Origin: Candidatus Nanoarchaeia archaeon
GTDB lineage: Archaea; Nanobdellota; Nanobdellia; Woesearchaeales; SKIA01
DNA length: 64,000 bases
Direction of reading: 5' to 3'
Assembly: GCA_028279685.1 (NCBI GenBank)
Contig: JANQNG010000065.1
Span: forward strand, 1 to 64,000
Below the pieces are notes generated by a model. It did no database searches, was not told the origin of the DNA, and saw nothing but the letters and a program-made list of their open reading frames with translations. Positions 33,494-40,951 of this stretch are shown here, one piece after another. Each line of letters opens with the position of its first letter. Position 1 is the first letter of the stretch. A program made the position numbers and the translations under genes.

Positions 33494-34192
33494 TCATCGC
33501 TTTTTCGTAGAACAGATTTCTGCGTATTTCTCACCGAGTTCTATCCATGCTGCGTATCCTTCTTCCTGTTTTAACATATCAAGAAACTTATCCATTTCAC
33601 GCAAAGCATTTTTTGTATCTTTGTAAGGCAATACAGGTTTATTCCCTTCAAGACAAGTAGCAACTAAATCATGATATGCTCTTTTACCGTATTCGATAAT
33701 CGGTTTGATTTTTTTCTTCGCAAATAATCTAAGTAATGGCTTTAGATCTTTAGTATCAATATACAAAGGTCCATAAGGAGCATCTCCTTTTTCATAGAAC
33801 AAACCTGCTAAAATATAATCATTATCTGCTTTATACTCAATAACAAATTGAATTACATCATTATTTTGAAAGCAATGCCTCAGAAAAAAACAATCATTTT
33901 CACTAAGTCCGTTTATATCAAAATCAGAAATAATAACTCTTGTTGAATCATCTTTTATATCAAAATGCAGACAACTAGTGGAATCACTAACATCTACATA
34001 TTCTGTTGCAATTAATGACAAATCGTAGCTTTCCTCATGTATCTTATGACGGCCTTTCTTTTCATATCCCCAAACACCTGATTTATTTTGTGTATTTTGG
34101 TTAAGAATTTTTGCATGCAAATCAGCAGGCTCTGCTGCCGTAGTGGTAAAAGAGATCCCTAGAACTGCAAGTATTGTCAATAGTTTCTTCAT
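33494..34192 (-). CDS. Small secreted protein, AEPADLH family, 232 aa
   Basis: Signal peptide MKKLLTILAVLGISFTTTA, then AEPADLHAKI exactly as in the paralog at 25.4 kb. Shared internal motifs: RVIISDFDINGLSENDCFF, a YGPLYIDTKDLKPLLRLFAK region, KKKIKPIIEYGKRAYHDLVA and LPYKDTKNALREMDKFL. A TATA box (CTTAAATATT) lies ~25 nt upstream of the ATG. It begins 1 bp after the convergent protease gene ends. No known fold or function; extracytoplasmic. Confidence 0.75.
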   Translation of the reverse strand: MKKLLTILAVLGISFTTTAAEPADLHAKILNQNTQNKSGVWGYEKKGRHKIHEESYDLSLIATEYVDVSDSTSCLHFDIKDDSTRVIISDFDINGLSENDCFFLRHCFQNNDVIQFVIEYKADNDYILAGLFYEKGDAPYGPLYIDTKDLKPLLRLFAKKKIKPIIEYGKRAYHDLVATCLEGNKPVLPYKDTKNALREMDKFLDMLKQEEGYAAWIELGEKYAEICSTKKR

Positions 34193-34253
34193 AAAGCATT
34201 TTTTTATCCCACAATATTTAAGATTTCGTGTAGAAAAATTAGTAGATATTGAC

Positions 34254-34271
34254 TTCCATATAGAAAATAAT
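34254..34271 (-). promoter_or_regulatory. ATTATTTTCTATATRGAA element, copy 4
   Basis: Minus-strand reading TAATTATTTTCTATATGGAA; dyad core TTCCATATAGAA at 34254-34265. The asymmetric flank points away from the plus-strand gene at 34324: centre to its ATG ~65 nt, and to its TATA box (GATTAATAAATC) ~38 bp. The divergent secreted gene at 34192 lies at a similar distance, so either or both could be controlled. Confidence 0.6.
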
Positions 34272-34323
34272 TACAGCGTATTTCTTCAGAAAGATTAATA
34301 AATCAATAACATCGCATCAGCAT

Positions 34324-34761
34324 ATGCCAGTCAATCATGGTTATGGGGAAGCTAACGCCATTGAGCTCGATAGCGCAGAAGTTAATGAATTCATTAAAGG
34401 AAAGAATATCATCATCACCTATTGCTCATTTGTGGCTGAAGATGAGCATTTCAAAGACTACCAATTCTACAGAGAAAAGACACAAATGACCTTTCAACAA
34501 CTTTTTGATGACCTCTTCAATGGAAAGCTTATTGATGAACATACATGGAATAATAAACAATTCAAGAAATGGCTTATAGCAGAATTCAATTTTGTCAAAC
34601 CCATGAAAAATTACGATGTGCAAACTACAATGCTTATCAAAGCATTCTTCGATATGAAAATACCAAACTCTGGAAATGAGCAAACCTTTGAAAAAGATAT
34701 TGAACTTAAACTCACTTTAGTTATGCCTGGTGCTGATTTCATGCAAAAACTCATTTCTTAA
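34324..34761 (+). CDS. Hypothetical 145-aa protein
   Basis: A soluble protein with no recognisable domain: beta-rich N part (NEFIKGKNIIITYCSFVAED), a helical middle (MTFQQLFDDLFNGKLIDEHT), and a C part with ELKLTLVMPGADFMQKLIS. The ATG at 34324 is ~26 nt downstream of a TATA-like box, so leaderless. It appears to be under the ATTATTTTCTATATRGAA element at 34.26 kb. It precedes mcm by 136 bp with its own likely promoter in between. Confidence 0.6.
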   Translation: MPVNHGYGEANAIELDSAEVNEFIKGKNIIITYCSFVAEDEHFKDYQFYREKTQMTFQQLFDDLFNGKLIDEHTWNNKQFKKWLIAEFNFVKPMKNYDVQTTMLIKAFFDMKIPNSGNEQTFEKDIELKLTLVMPGADFMQKLIS

Positions 34762-34897
34762 ACTCTTATCGAAAGCAAGTTTAGTAGCTTTCTATTTCTT
34801 TTCCATATAGTATTATATTGGATTCGTGATAATCGCGATATAATACGACAAATCATTTAAACAAGATACTAATACCTCAATACTTGGGTGGGGAATA

Positions 34898-36916
34898 TTG
34901 GATACATCAGAACAAATAGTTACGTTTCAAGAGCTCTTTGAACAGTCTTATCATAAAGACATTCTTACTAATGCGCGAAAAGGGAATCATTTCCTGAACG
35001 TTGATTTTACTGATTTATCAAAATACAGCCCTGAGTTAGCAGAATTATTATTAGAAAATCCTGAAGAAACATTACGTGCTGCAGAAATCGCAACAGAACA
35101 TTTTGATCTTGGAGAGACAAAGAGTTTTGTTGTGCGATTCCATAATTTACCTAAATCACAACAAGTTGACATCAGAAATATTAGAAGTTCACACTTAGGA
35201 AAGTTTATACAAGTACGCGGTATTATTAGACAAAAATCAGATGTACGACCGCAAGTGACTACAGCAAAGTTTGAATGTCCAAGTTGTGGCAACATCATCA
35301 ATATTTTACAAATTGAACAAAAGTTTAGAGAACCTACAAAATGTAACGCTTGTGGAAGAAAAGGAAGATTCAGACTATTAAGCAAAGAATTAGTTGATGC
35401 ACAAAGAATCACCTTAGAAGAGGCTCCCGATGAGTTAGAAGATTCTCCAGAACCAAAGAAAATAAGCATCTTTCTAAAAAATGACCTTGTGAGTCCTATT
35501 GGTGAAAAGAAAACTAATCCTGGAAGCAAGATCGTCATCACCGGTTTGTTAAAAGAAGTGCCAATCATCCTGAGTCAAGGAGGACAATCTACACGATTTG
35601 ATCTCATGATAGAAACAAATCATGTTACGCCAGTTGAAGAAGAATATGAAGTCATAAAAATTTCTCCAGAACGTGAAGAAGAAATTCTTGAACTTTCTAA
35701 AGATCCTAAACTCTATGAAAAATTAATCGAAAGTATTGCTCCGGGAATTTATGGTATGGAACGTGTTAAAGAAGCGTTAGTATTGCAGATTTTTGGTGGT
35801 ATTAGGAAGGTGAGAGCTGATGGTGTAATCACGAGAGGCGACACACATATACTTCTTATTGGAGATCCTGGAAGTGGTAAATCCGCAATGATCAAAAGAA
35901 TGCAGAGAGTAGCACCCAAAAGCAGAATGGTTTCTGGTAAAGGAGCCACTGGTACAGGATTAACTGCTACGGTTGTTAAAGATGAATTTCTTCGAGGATG
36001 GGCATTAGAAGCCGGGCTGTTAGTGTTAGCAAACAAAGGCATGGCATTAATTGATGAAATGGATAAGATGTCTGCTGAAGATACCTCTGCGATGCACGAA
36101 GCCCTTGAGCAACAAACAGTCACTGTAGCAAAAGCAAACATTAACGCCACATTGAAGTGTGAGACTACGGTGTTAGCTGCAGCTAATCCCAAGTTTGGGC
36201 GATTCGATCAGTATGAAATATTATTCAAGCAGATCGATCTTCCTGTAACATTGATCAATCGATTTGATCTGATATTCCCTATCAAAGATCTTCCTGATAA
36301 GACAAAAGATGGTAAGTTAGCAGAGTTTGTACTGGAACAGCACAAGACAGGAACGATTGCTGAAGCACCCATCTCTACTGAGTTGTTCAGAGACTTTGTT
36401 GCATACGCAAAACAGCATTGTACCCCCACATTAACGAAAGCAGCAACAGAGGAAATCAAGAAGTATTATATTACGATGCGAGGTTCTGGAGGTGAAGAAG
36501 GAAAAATAACAAGTGTTCCAATCACCGCAAGGCAACTTGAAGCATTAGTCAGATTAGCAGAATCCGCTGCCAGAACAAGATTATCTGACAAAGTGACGAA
36601 AGCTGATGCGAAAACTGCCATTGATATATTGCAATATTGTCTAGAATTGATAGGTCTTGATCCTGAGACAGGAAAAATAGATATTGACAGAATTATGACA
36701 GGAACAACGACATCACAAAGAGAGAAATTCATCGCAATTAAGAAAATTATCTCCGATCTTGAAGAGATTGTAGGTAAGAATATTCCTGTTGAAGACATAA
36801 TACAAGAAGCTAAAGAACAAGGTTATGATGAAGATACTGTAGAGGAAATTCTCAAGGAATTAAGCAGAAAAGGGGAAATATTCAAGCCTACAAAAGATAA
36901 AGTAAGCCGTCTCTAA
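34898..36916 (+). CDS. mcm: MCM replicative helicase
   Basis: 672 residues from a TTG start (34898) that follows GGGTGGGG; no ATG fits. Order: N-terminal domain, zinc site CPSCG (127, 130) with CNACG (149, 152), Walker A GDPGSGKS (322-329), sensor region GKGATGTGLTATVVKD, Walker B MALIDEMDKM (382-391), sensor 1 TTVLAAANPKFGRFDQ, Arg-finger segment LINRFDLIFPIKD, and a C-terminal winged helix. It is the hexameric 3'-5' helicase that unwinds origins. The RPA-like gene begins 3 nt after its stop, so they form an operon. TATA box (CATTTAAACAAG, ~34855) lies ~40 nt upstream; a weak ATTATTTTCTATATRGAA match is at ~34801. Confidence 0.97.
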   Translation: MDTSEQIVTFQELFEQSYHKDILTNARKGNHFLNVDFTDLSKYSPELAELLLENPEETLRAAEIATEHFDLGETKSFVVRFHNLPKSQQVDIRNIRSSHLGKFIQVRGIIRQKSDVRPQVTTAKFECPSCGNIINILQIEQKFREPTKCNACGRKGRFRLLSKELVDAQRITLEEAPDELEDSPEPKKISIFLKNDLVSPIGEKKTNPGSKIVITGLLKEVPIILSQGGQSTRFDLMIETNHVTPVEEEYEVIKISPEREEEILELSKDPKLYEKLIESIAPGIYGMERVKEALVLQIFGGIRKVRADGVITRGDTHILLIGDPGSGKSAMIKRMQRVAPKSRMVSGKGATGTGLTATVVKDEFLRGWALEAGLLVLANKGMALIDEMDKMSAEDTSAMHEALEQQTVTVAKANINATLKCETTVLAAANPKFGRFDQYEILFKQIDLPVTLINRFDLIFPIKDLPDKTKDGKLAEFVLEQHKTGTIAEAPISTELFRDFVAYAKQHCTPTLTKAATEEIKKYYITMRGSGGEEGKITSVPITARQLEALVRLAESAARTRLSDKVTKADAKTAIDILQYCLELIGLDPETGKIDIDRIMTGTTTSQREKFIAIKKIISDLEEIVGKNIPVEDIIQEAKEQGYDEDTVEEILKELSRKGEIFKPTKDKVSRL

Positions 36917-36918
36917 AA

Positions 36919-37530
36919 ATGGAAAATCAAAATCAATTTCAAAGACAAATCGCAATGATTTCACAAGTGACTGATCTTCATGAAGGCAGATATGTCAAAC
37001 AAGAAGGTTGGGAACCCAATTATATTCGCACAAAGTTTGCTGAAGTAAGCAGAGTTAATCTCATGGGCGTTATCATCGATAAACAAGAAGATTCTCTGAC
37101 ATTAGATGATGGTTCTGGTAAAATACAGCTAAGAAGTTTTCAAAATAATAAATTATTACAAGATGCACAGCTCGGTGATTTCGTCACCGTTATTGGTAGA
37201 CCTCGTGAATGGAACAATGCAAAGTATATTAACGTCGAAATTATCGCGAAAACTAATCCTCTGTGGGGGCAAGTAAGAAAGGAAAGACTTGAGAAAAGAA
37301 CTGCGTTGCCTGAAGAAAAAATTAAGGAAGAAGTCCAAGAAGAAATCGCTACAGGAACATCGTTAGCTGATAAAGTAATGAAAAAAATCCAAGAGTTAGA
37401 TGATGGCAAAGGAGCAGACGTTGAACAGATTATCCAAACGTTAGGTGAAGATGCAGAAGAAGTTATTGCTGATCTCTTAATGAAAGGAGATGTGTTTGAG
37501 ATCAAGCCTGGTTGGGTGAAACTGCTGTAA
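36919..37530 (+). CDS. RPA-like OB-fold protein (Rpa32/COG3390-type)
   Basis: 203 residues. An OB-fold at about residues 35-115 (RVNLMGVIIDKQEDSLTLDD, GSGKIQLRSF, LGDFVTVIGRPREW, YINVEIIAKTNP) is followed by a charged linker and a C-terminal winged-helix-like part (MKKIQELDDGKGADVEQIIQ, DLLMKGDVFEIKPGWVKLL). This is the two-domain plan of the archaeal RPA-associated / Rpa32-like proteins that bind single-stranded DNA with RPA. It is coupled to mcm, supporting a role at the replication fork. Its 3' end overlaps the convergent Nudix gene by 29 nt. Confidence 0.78.
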   Translation: MENQNQFQRQIAMISQVTDLHEGRYVKQEGWEPNYIRTKFAEVSRVNLMGVIIDKQEDSLTLDDGSGKIQLRSFQNNKLLQDAQLGDFVTVIGRPREWNNAKYINVEIIAKTNPLWGQVRKERLEKRTALPEEKIKEEVQEEIATGTSLADKVMKKIQELDDGKGADVEQIIQTLGEDAEEVIADLLMKGDVFEIKPGWVKLL

Positions 37531-37900
37531 AATAATCCTTTAATATCTGATAATGATCAAATACAAACTCTTTTCTCATAGCTTCTTCTGGCGTATACAT
37601 TACCACTCTTGTTTTTCCTGGTTCTCCTCTTGGCATACCAAACACGGTTCCGTAAAAGACAGTCGAAACCTTTTGACCTCTAGGATCTCTGTATGGATCT
37701 GAATATGTTCTGAACTGATCTTCAATAATCAAATGCAATCCCGTCTCTTCAAGACATTCACGGACAGCACATTCCTCAAGAGTTTCTCCTTCATCAAGCC
37801 TTCCACCAATTAATGCTAATCCTTTCGGTTCTGAAAGTCGCTCAACAAAAACTAACTTATCACCATACCAAGCAATCACATCAGCACACGATTCTATCAT
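37502..37900 (-). CDS. Nudix hydrolase, last gene of the apt operon
   Basis: 132 residues with a complete Nudix box, GGRLDEGETLEECAVRECLE then ETGL (GX5EX7REUXEEXGU intact), so it should be catalytically active. C-terminal features SDPYRDPRGQKVSTVFYGTV resemble ADP-ribose pyrophosphatase-type Nudix proteins (inference). It starts by a 4-nt overlap with the preceding gene (CAATGATAG), so translation is coupled. In the operon apt-X-X'-Nudix, opposite the NrtR regulator, a role in ADP-ribose or NAD-derived nucleotide turnover is plausible. The stop region overlaps the end of the RPA-like gene. Confidence 0.85.
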   Translation of the reverse strand: MIESCADVIAWYGDKLVFVERLSEPKGLALIGGRLDEGETLEECAVRECLEETGLHLIIEDQFRTYSDPYRDPRGQKVSTVFYGTVFGMPRGEPGKTRVVMYTPEEAMRKEFVFDHYQILKDYFTAVSPNQA

Positions 37901-38271
37901 TGCAATCCCCTCGTTAATTTCATCTCTATACCAACAATTATTTTCTTTGTCGGATCCACACCATCAGTAAGTCCTTTTATTTTCTCTTCTAACCCACTAG
38001 ATTTCGCTCTTGCAACTTTATACATAATAGCTTTTTCATACACACTTTCACGAGCCACAGTATATTCTCTTCTTCCTTTTTGTTTAGCAACAACAAGATA
38101 GTCTTTGTTCTCTAGATCAGATGAATAAATTATTCTATCTGATTCTCTTTGAATAACCAAAGAGTTCTTTTTCCTCGCAGCAAATGATTTTGCTCTTGTC
38201 TCTGTGAAAAAAGATCTCATACCGTAGTATATGTTTTCTTTTCCTTTGTCATGCAATACTCTGTATTTCAT
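37897..38271 (-). CDS. Uncharacterised protein X' of the apt operon (124 aa)
   Basis: A soluble, basic protein without known motif. It is a paralog of the gene just upstream: KDYLVVAKQKGRREYTVARE matches KPYVVVAQHHGK..., and SGLEEKIKGLTDGVDPTKKI with GIEMKL matches SELEEKIESMASEDHVEKIL and GVELKA. An N-terminal part (KENIYYGMRSFFTETRAKSF) matches KYGERMLYDY...LASARTY. The pair suggests one domain duplicated in tandem. Starts 5 nt after X stops, with GAGGTAAGT as ribosome-binding site, and overlaps the Nudix start by 4 nt. No function can be named; context suggests nucleotide salvage. Confidence 0.7.
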   Translation of the reverse strand: MKYRVLHDKGKENIYYGMRSFFTETRAKSFAARKKNSLVIQRESDRIIYSSDLENKDYLVVAKQKGRREYTVARESVYEKAIMYKVARAKSSGLEEKIKGLTDGVDPTKKIIVGIEMKLTRGLQ

Positions 38272-38276
38272 CTTAC

Positions 38277-38738
38277 TTACCTCGTTATCTCCAACGTGCC
38301 GTTGTTCTGTGCTAAATAATCAACATAAGGAAGAGCTTTCAACTCAACCCCTGCCAATATTTTCTCAACGTGATCTTCGCTTGCCATGGATTCAATTTTC
38401 TCCTCGAGTTCAGAGCCTTCAACACGAATTGCATCATAGGTTCTCATAGGATCCGTTTCTCCCATGCAAGAAGAGCTATACTTTCCATGGTGTTGTGCCA
38501 CAACAACATAAGGTTTTGTAAGGTCCTTAACTTCTTCTTGTGCTATTTCTGTTCCTTTTTTGAACACAATCGCAGGCAAATGTTCGGTTGCGTATGTTCT
38601 TGCAGATGCTAAATCTCCGAATTCTTTCTTATAATCATAAAGCATTCTTTCACCATACTTCTTTCTTTTTTCTGTTTTCACATCTCTTTTGTACAACACA
38701 ACATAGTCTCCAATATTTTCTTCTCTTCTCCCATACAT
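38277..38738 (-). CDS. Uncharacterised protein X of the apt operon (153 aa)
   Basis: Soluble protein. The start is the ATG at 38738, placed 7 nt after GGAGGT, which lies inside the last codons of apt; an ATG 15 nt upstream overlaps apt and is less likely. Content: GDYVVLYKRDVKTEKRKKYG, LASARTYATEHLPAIVFKKG, DLTKPYVVVAQHHGKYSSSC and SELEEKIESMASEDHVEKIL. It is a tandem paralog of the following gene. No family recognised. It lies between apt and X' within a four-gene operon. Confidence 0.7.
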   Translation of the reverse strand: MYGRREENIGDYVVLYKRDVKTEKRKKYGERMLYDYKKEFGDLASARTYATEHLPAIVFKKGTEIAQEEVKDLTKPYVVVAQHHGKYSSSCMGETDPMRTYDAIRVEGSELEEKIESMASEDHVEKILAGVELKALPYVDYLAQNNGTLEITR

Positions 38739-38739
38739 T

Positions 38740-39261
38740 TTAGTTACCTCCATACTGGATCAACGACCTTGTTTCGTATCTTTCTAGTCTTTCTCTGCCA
38801 GGCAGATCAGTTAATTCAATCACTGCTAAGCAGCCAGCAACAACACCTTCTAGTTGTTCAACCAATTGAGCTCCTGCTTTCATTGTTCCACCAGTGGCAA
38901 GTAAATCATCCACTAAGAGAACACGCTCACCTTTCGCAACAGCATCAGTGTGCATTTCTACAGTATCTTTGCCGTATTCCAACCCATAGCTCTGCTCAAC
39001 TGTTTCATAAGGCAGCTTTCCTTTCTTCCTGATTGGAAAGAATGGCTTATTCATCCTGTAGGCCATGACTGAACCAAAGAGAAATCCTCTTGCGTCAAAG
39101 GCACCTATCTTATCTATTTGCTTATCTGCATAGACCTCAATTAATTGATCGATACAGCTGTTGAATGCCTTAGGATTACCCAATAGAGGGCTTATATCCT
39201 TAAAGCAAATCCCTTCTTTGGGGAAGTCTTTCACATCCCGAATGTATGATTTCAGTTCCAT
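38740..39261 (-). CDS. apt: Adenine phosphoribosyltransferase-like
   Basis: 173 residues. N-terminal KSYIRDVKDFPKEGICFKDI and SPLLGNP are typical of APRT, as is DKIGAFDARGFLFGSVMAYR. The PRPP-binding motif is RVLLVDDLLATGGTMKAGAQ. It salvages adenine to AMP with PRPP, or acts on a related base. First gene of the apt-X-X'-Nudix operon. The leader has a strong GGAGGAG ribosome-binding site and TATA (TTTATATATAA, ~39318-39328), so transcription should start near 39297, exactly under operator 1 (39274-39298). This arrangement implies repression by the divergent NrtR-type regulator. Confidence 0.9.
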   Translation of the reverse strand: MELKSYIRDVKDFPKEGICFKDISPLLGNPKAFNSCIDQLIEVYADKQIDKIGAFDARGFLFGSVMAYRMNKPFFPIRKKGKLPYETVEQSYGLEYGKDTVEMHTDAVAKGERVLLVDDLLATGGTMKAGAQLVEQLEGVVAGCLAVIELTDLPGRERLERYETRSLIQYGGN

Positions 39262-39273
39262 TCTATCTCCTCC

Positions 39274-39298
39274 ACTTTACGTATTTTTTACGTGAAGT
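39274..39298. promoter_or_regulatory. NrtR-type operator 1, at the apt transcription start
   Basis: ACTTTACGT, seven-base spacer, ACGTGAAGT: 9-7-9 imperfect palindrome (8 of 9 arm positions complementary). It spans the expected apt start site and ends 13 nt before the apt ATG. Matches operator 2 in arm sequence and spacing. Confidence 0.7.
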
Positions 39299-39327
39299 AT
39301 TATTAGAATAGTATAGGTTATATATAA

Positions 39328-39352
39328 ACTTTACGTTTTTGGTACGTTAAGT
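39328..39352. promoter_or_regulatory. NrtR-type operator 2, in the apt/nrtR divergent promoter
   Basis: ACTTTACGT, seven-base spacer, ACGTTAAGT, the same 9-7-9 plan as operator 1 and starting 54 bp from it. It abuts the apt TATA box and lies ~20 bp upstream of the nrtR TATA box (ATTTATAAATG, ~39372), so one protein could regulate both directions. Confidence 0.7.
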
Positions 39353-39401
39353 TAGCGTAAAAATCACGCACATTTATAAATGATAGGTGTTTCGCTGATT
39401 T

Positions 39402-40010
39402 ATGACCTATGAGAAATCCAGAGTTGCTGTTGATGCAGTGATCTTTACTATTCAAAATAATAATCTCAAAGTATTCCTCAACACAAGAGAGAAAGAGCCT
39501 TCCAAAGGATTATTGGAGCTTCCAGGAGGATTATTGCAAGATCAAGAGACTGCAGAAATTACGCTGAAAAGAAAATTAATAGAAACAGTAGGTAATTATG
39601 ATATCTTTTTTGAACAATTCAACACCTTTACGAAACCAGATCGTGATCCAAGAGAACGTACGGTGTCAATCGGGTTTCTTGCTTTAGTTAGCAGCGATAA
39701 AATTGTTAATGCTGTTCATTGGCATGATATCGACACGTTGTCTGATCTTGCGTTTGACCATAAACAAATCATTATCAAAGCAAGAGAATACTTGAGAATG
39801 AATTTACGTTCTACTATTGTAAAACAATTCTTGCCAGAGCATTTTCCTCTGAATGCATTACAAGATGTGCACGAGGTAATAGAAGATAAGCAGTATGATA
39901 ATAGAAATTTTAGAAAAAAAATGATTACGTCAGGCATGGTTATAGAAACTGACTTAAGAGAAAGAAATGTATCCCACAGACCTGCAAAACTTTTCAAGTT
40001 TAAAGGGTGA
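39402..40010 (+). CDS. nrtR: NrtR-family regulator (Nudix-like sensor plus winged helix)
   Basis: 202 residues. The N-terminal Nudix-like domain has the usual frame (GLLELPGGLLQDQETAEITL) but its box reads RKLIET where active enzymes have REUxEE, so it should bind but not hydrolyse ligand. The C-terminal winged helix carries the family signature FPLNALQDVHEVI, NRNFRKKMITSGMV and HRPAKLFKF. In bacteria NrtR proteins repress NAD-metabolism genes and sense ADP-ribose or related molecules. The ATG at 39402 is ~26 nt after a TATA box (leaderless). Two 9-7-9 operators separate it from the divergent apt operon, its likely target. The acylphosphatase gene follows after 4 nt. Confidence 0.9.
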   Translation: MTYEKSRVAVDAVIFTIQNNNLKVFLNTREKEPSKGLLELPGGLLQDQETAEITLKRKLIETVGNYDIFFEQFNTFTKPDRDPRERTVSIGFLALVSSDKIVNAVHWHDIDTLSDLAFDHKQIIIKAREYLRMNLRSTIVKQFLPEHFPLNALQDVHEVIEDKQYDNRNFRKKMITSGMVIETDLRERNVSHRPAKLFKFKG

Positions 40011-40014
40011 TACT

Positions 40015-40287
40015 ATGAAAAAAAGATTAGAGATTAGCATCTATGGAAGAGTTCATGGAGTTTCATTCAGATATCACGTAGCAAGAGAAGCAAATAAATT
40101 AGGGATTACAGGATCAGTGAAAAACACCAAGGATGCTGTCGAAATTATTGCCGAAGGAGATGAAGATACATTAAAAGAATTCTTAGAGAAGTGCAAAGAA
40201 GGACCAGTATATGCACAAGTAAGTCATACGTACGAAGAATGGAAGAAATGCGCAAATACGTTTAAAGAATTCAAGATAGAATATTAG
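40015..40287 (+). CDS. acyP: Acylphosphatase
   Basis: 90 residues, the standard length: EISIYGRVHGVSFRYHVARE carries the catalytic Arg in GRVHGVSFR, and GITGSVKNTKDAVEIIAEGD carries the Asn in the G-x-V-x-N motif. It hydrolyses carboxyl-phosphate bonds. The ATG at 40015 follows GGTGATACT, 4 nt after nrtR ends, so it is in the same message. An in-frame ATG 16 codons upstream lies within nrtR and is rejected. Confidence 0.92.
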   Translation: MKKRLEISIYGRVHGVSFRYHVAREANKLGITGSVKNTKDAVEIIAEGDEDTLKEFLEKCKEGPVYAQVSHTYEEWKKCANTFKEFKIEY

Positions 40288-40296
40288 TAGAAGTGC

Positions 40297-40626
40297 TTAA
40301 CGAAAAAAACCAAACTTTTGAAGGTCTTCTTTTAATTTATCAATTACTTCCTGCTGATTGTTTTTTTTGCTCAATGCTACAAATTTGATCAATAATTCTT
40401 TTAGCTCATTTTTTGTAATAACATGTTTTCGCTTTTCATCAACAATAAAGTAAAATCGAAAAGCTTTCAATCTTTTCTCCCTTATGACTATGTTCGAGAC
40501 TAAAGCGACAAAATCTCCTTCTGAAGGAGTAGTTTTGGCCAGCTTTCTTACAAGGTCTTTTGCTTCTGATTTCGAAGAATGTTTTTTTAATTTTTTAAGA
40601 AACAATTTAGAGAACTCAACTACCAT
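40297..40626 (-). CDS. RelE/ParE-like toxin, 109 aa
   Basis: The pattern FSKLFLKKLKKHSSKSEAKD, KRLKAFRFYFIVDEKRKHVI and ELLIKFVALSKKNNQQEVID matches RelE-superfamily toxins: an N-terminal F..L.KKLKK helix, a central ..RFYFIVD..... strand pair and a helical tail. It is short of a classical catalytic Tyr/His set. It is translated from an ATG that overlaps the preceding antitoxin gene by 7 nt, so the two are coupled. mRNA interferase activity is inferred only. Confidence 0.7.
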   Translation of the reverse strand: MVVEFSKLFLKKLKKHSSKSEAKDLVRKLAKTTPSEGDFVALVSNIVIREKRLKAFRFYFIVDEKRKHVITKNELKELLIKFVALSKKNNQQEVIDKLKEDLQKFGFFR

Positions 40627-40814
40627 TTTTCAATCTCTTCTAGTGCTTCACCTAATGATAACGTATCTGCACTGAAAAAAACTTGAGTATTCTGTCTGGT
40701 TACCTCATGTTCAAATAGCCTATTAAGAACCTCATCCCATGTTTCTGATTTGTTTGCTATTTGTCGCAAGCGATCCCTTGTTTCTTGCTGTAAAGGTATT
40801 GTTGTTAATGACAT
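40620..40814 (-). CDS. VapB/DUF7557-type antitoxin, 64 aa
   Basis: MSLTTIPLQQETRDRLRQIA, then NKSETWDEVLNRLFEHEV, is a ribbon-helix-helix-like N-terminal DNA-binding part typical of small archaeal antitoxins. The C-terminal TLSLGEALEEIEKW is an acidic helix to hold the toxin. It precedes and overlaps a RelE/ParE-like toxin gene. Upstream is AT-rich with AATATATAAATATAAG as the likely promoter, centred ~30 nt before the ATG. Confidence 0.75.
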   Translation of the reverse strand: MSLTTIPLQQETRDRLRQIANKSETWDEVLNRLFEHEVTRQNTQVFFSADTLSLGEALEEIEKW

Positions 40815-40951
40815 CTTATAACATTATAAGTATCTTATATTTATATATTTTTCGGTTTTACTATTGATTCAGACAACACAAAATAAAAGAGACATAAGTT
40901 TGGAGTTCTCAGCTTTCAGTCTCAGATAATCATCAACACTGACTAGTATAA

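Noticed and set aside
34801-34816. A further ATTATTTTCTATATRGAA copy before mcm
   Set aside because: Only the TTCCATATAG half matches, and the distance to the TATA box (~51 bp) is off; left as a weak candidate.
34987-35568. 193-codon minus-strand frame inside mcm
   Set aside because: Shadow of the mcm gene, which shows all MCM motifs in the other frame.
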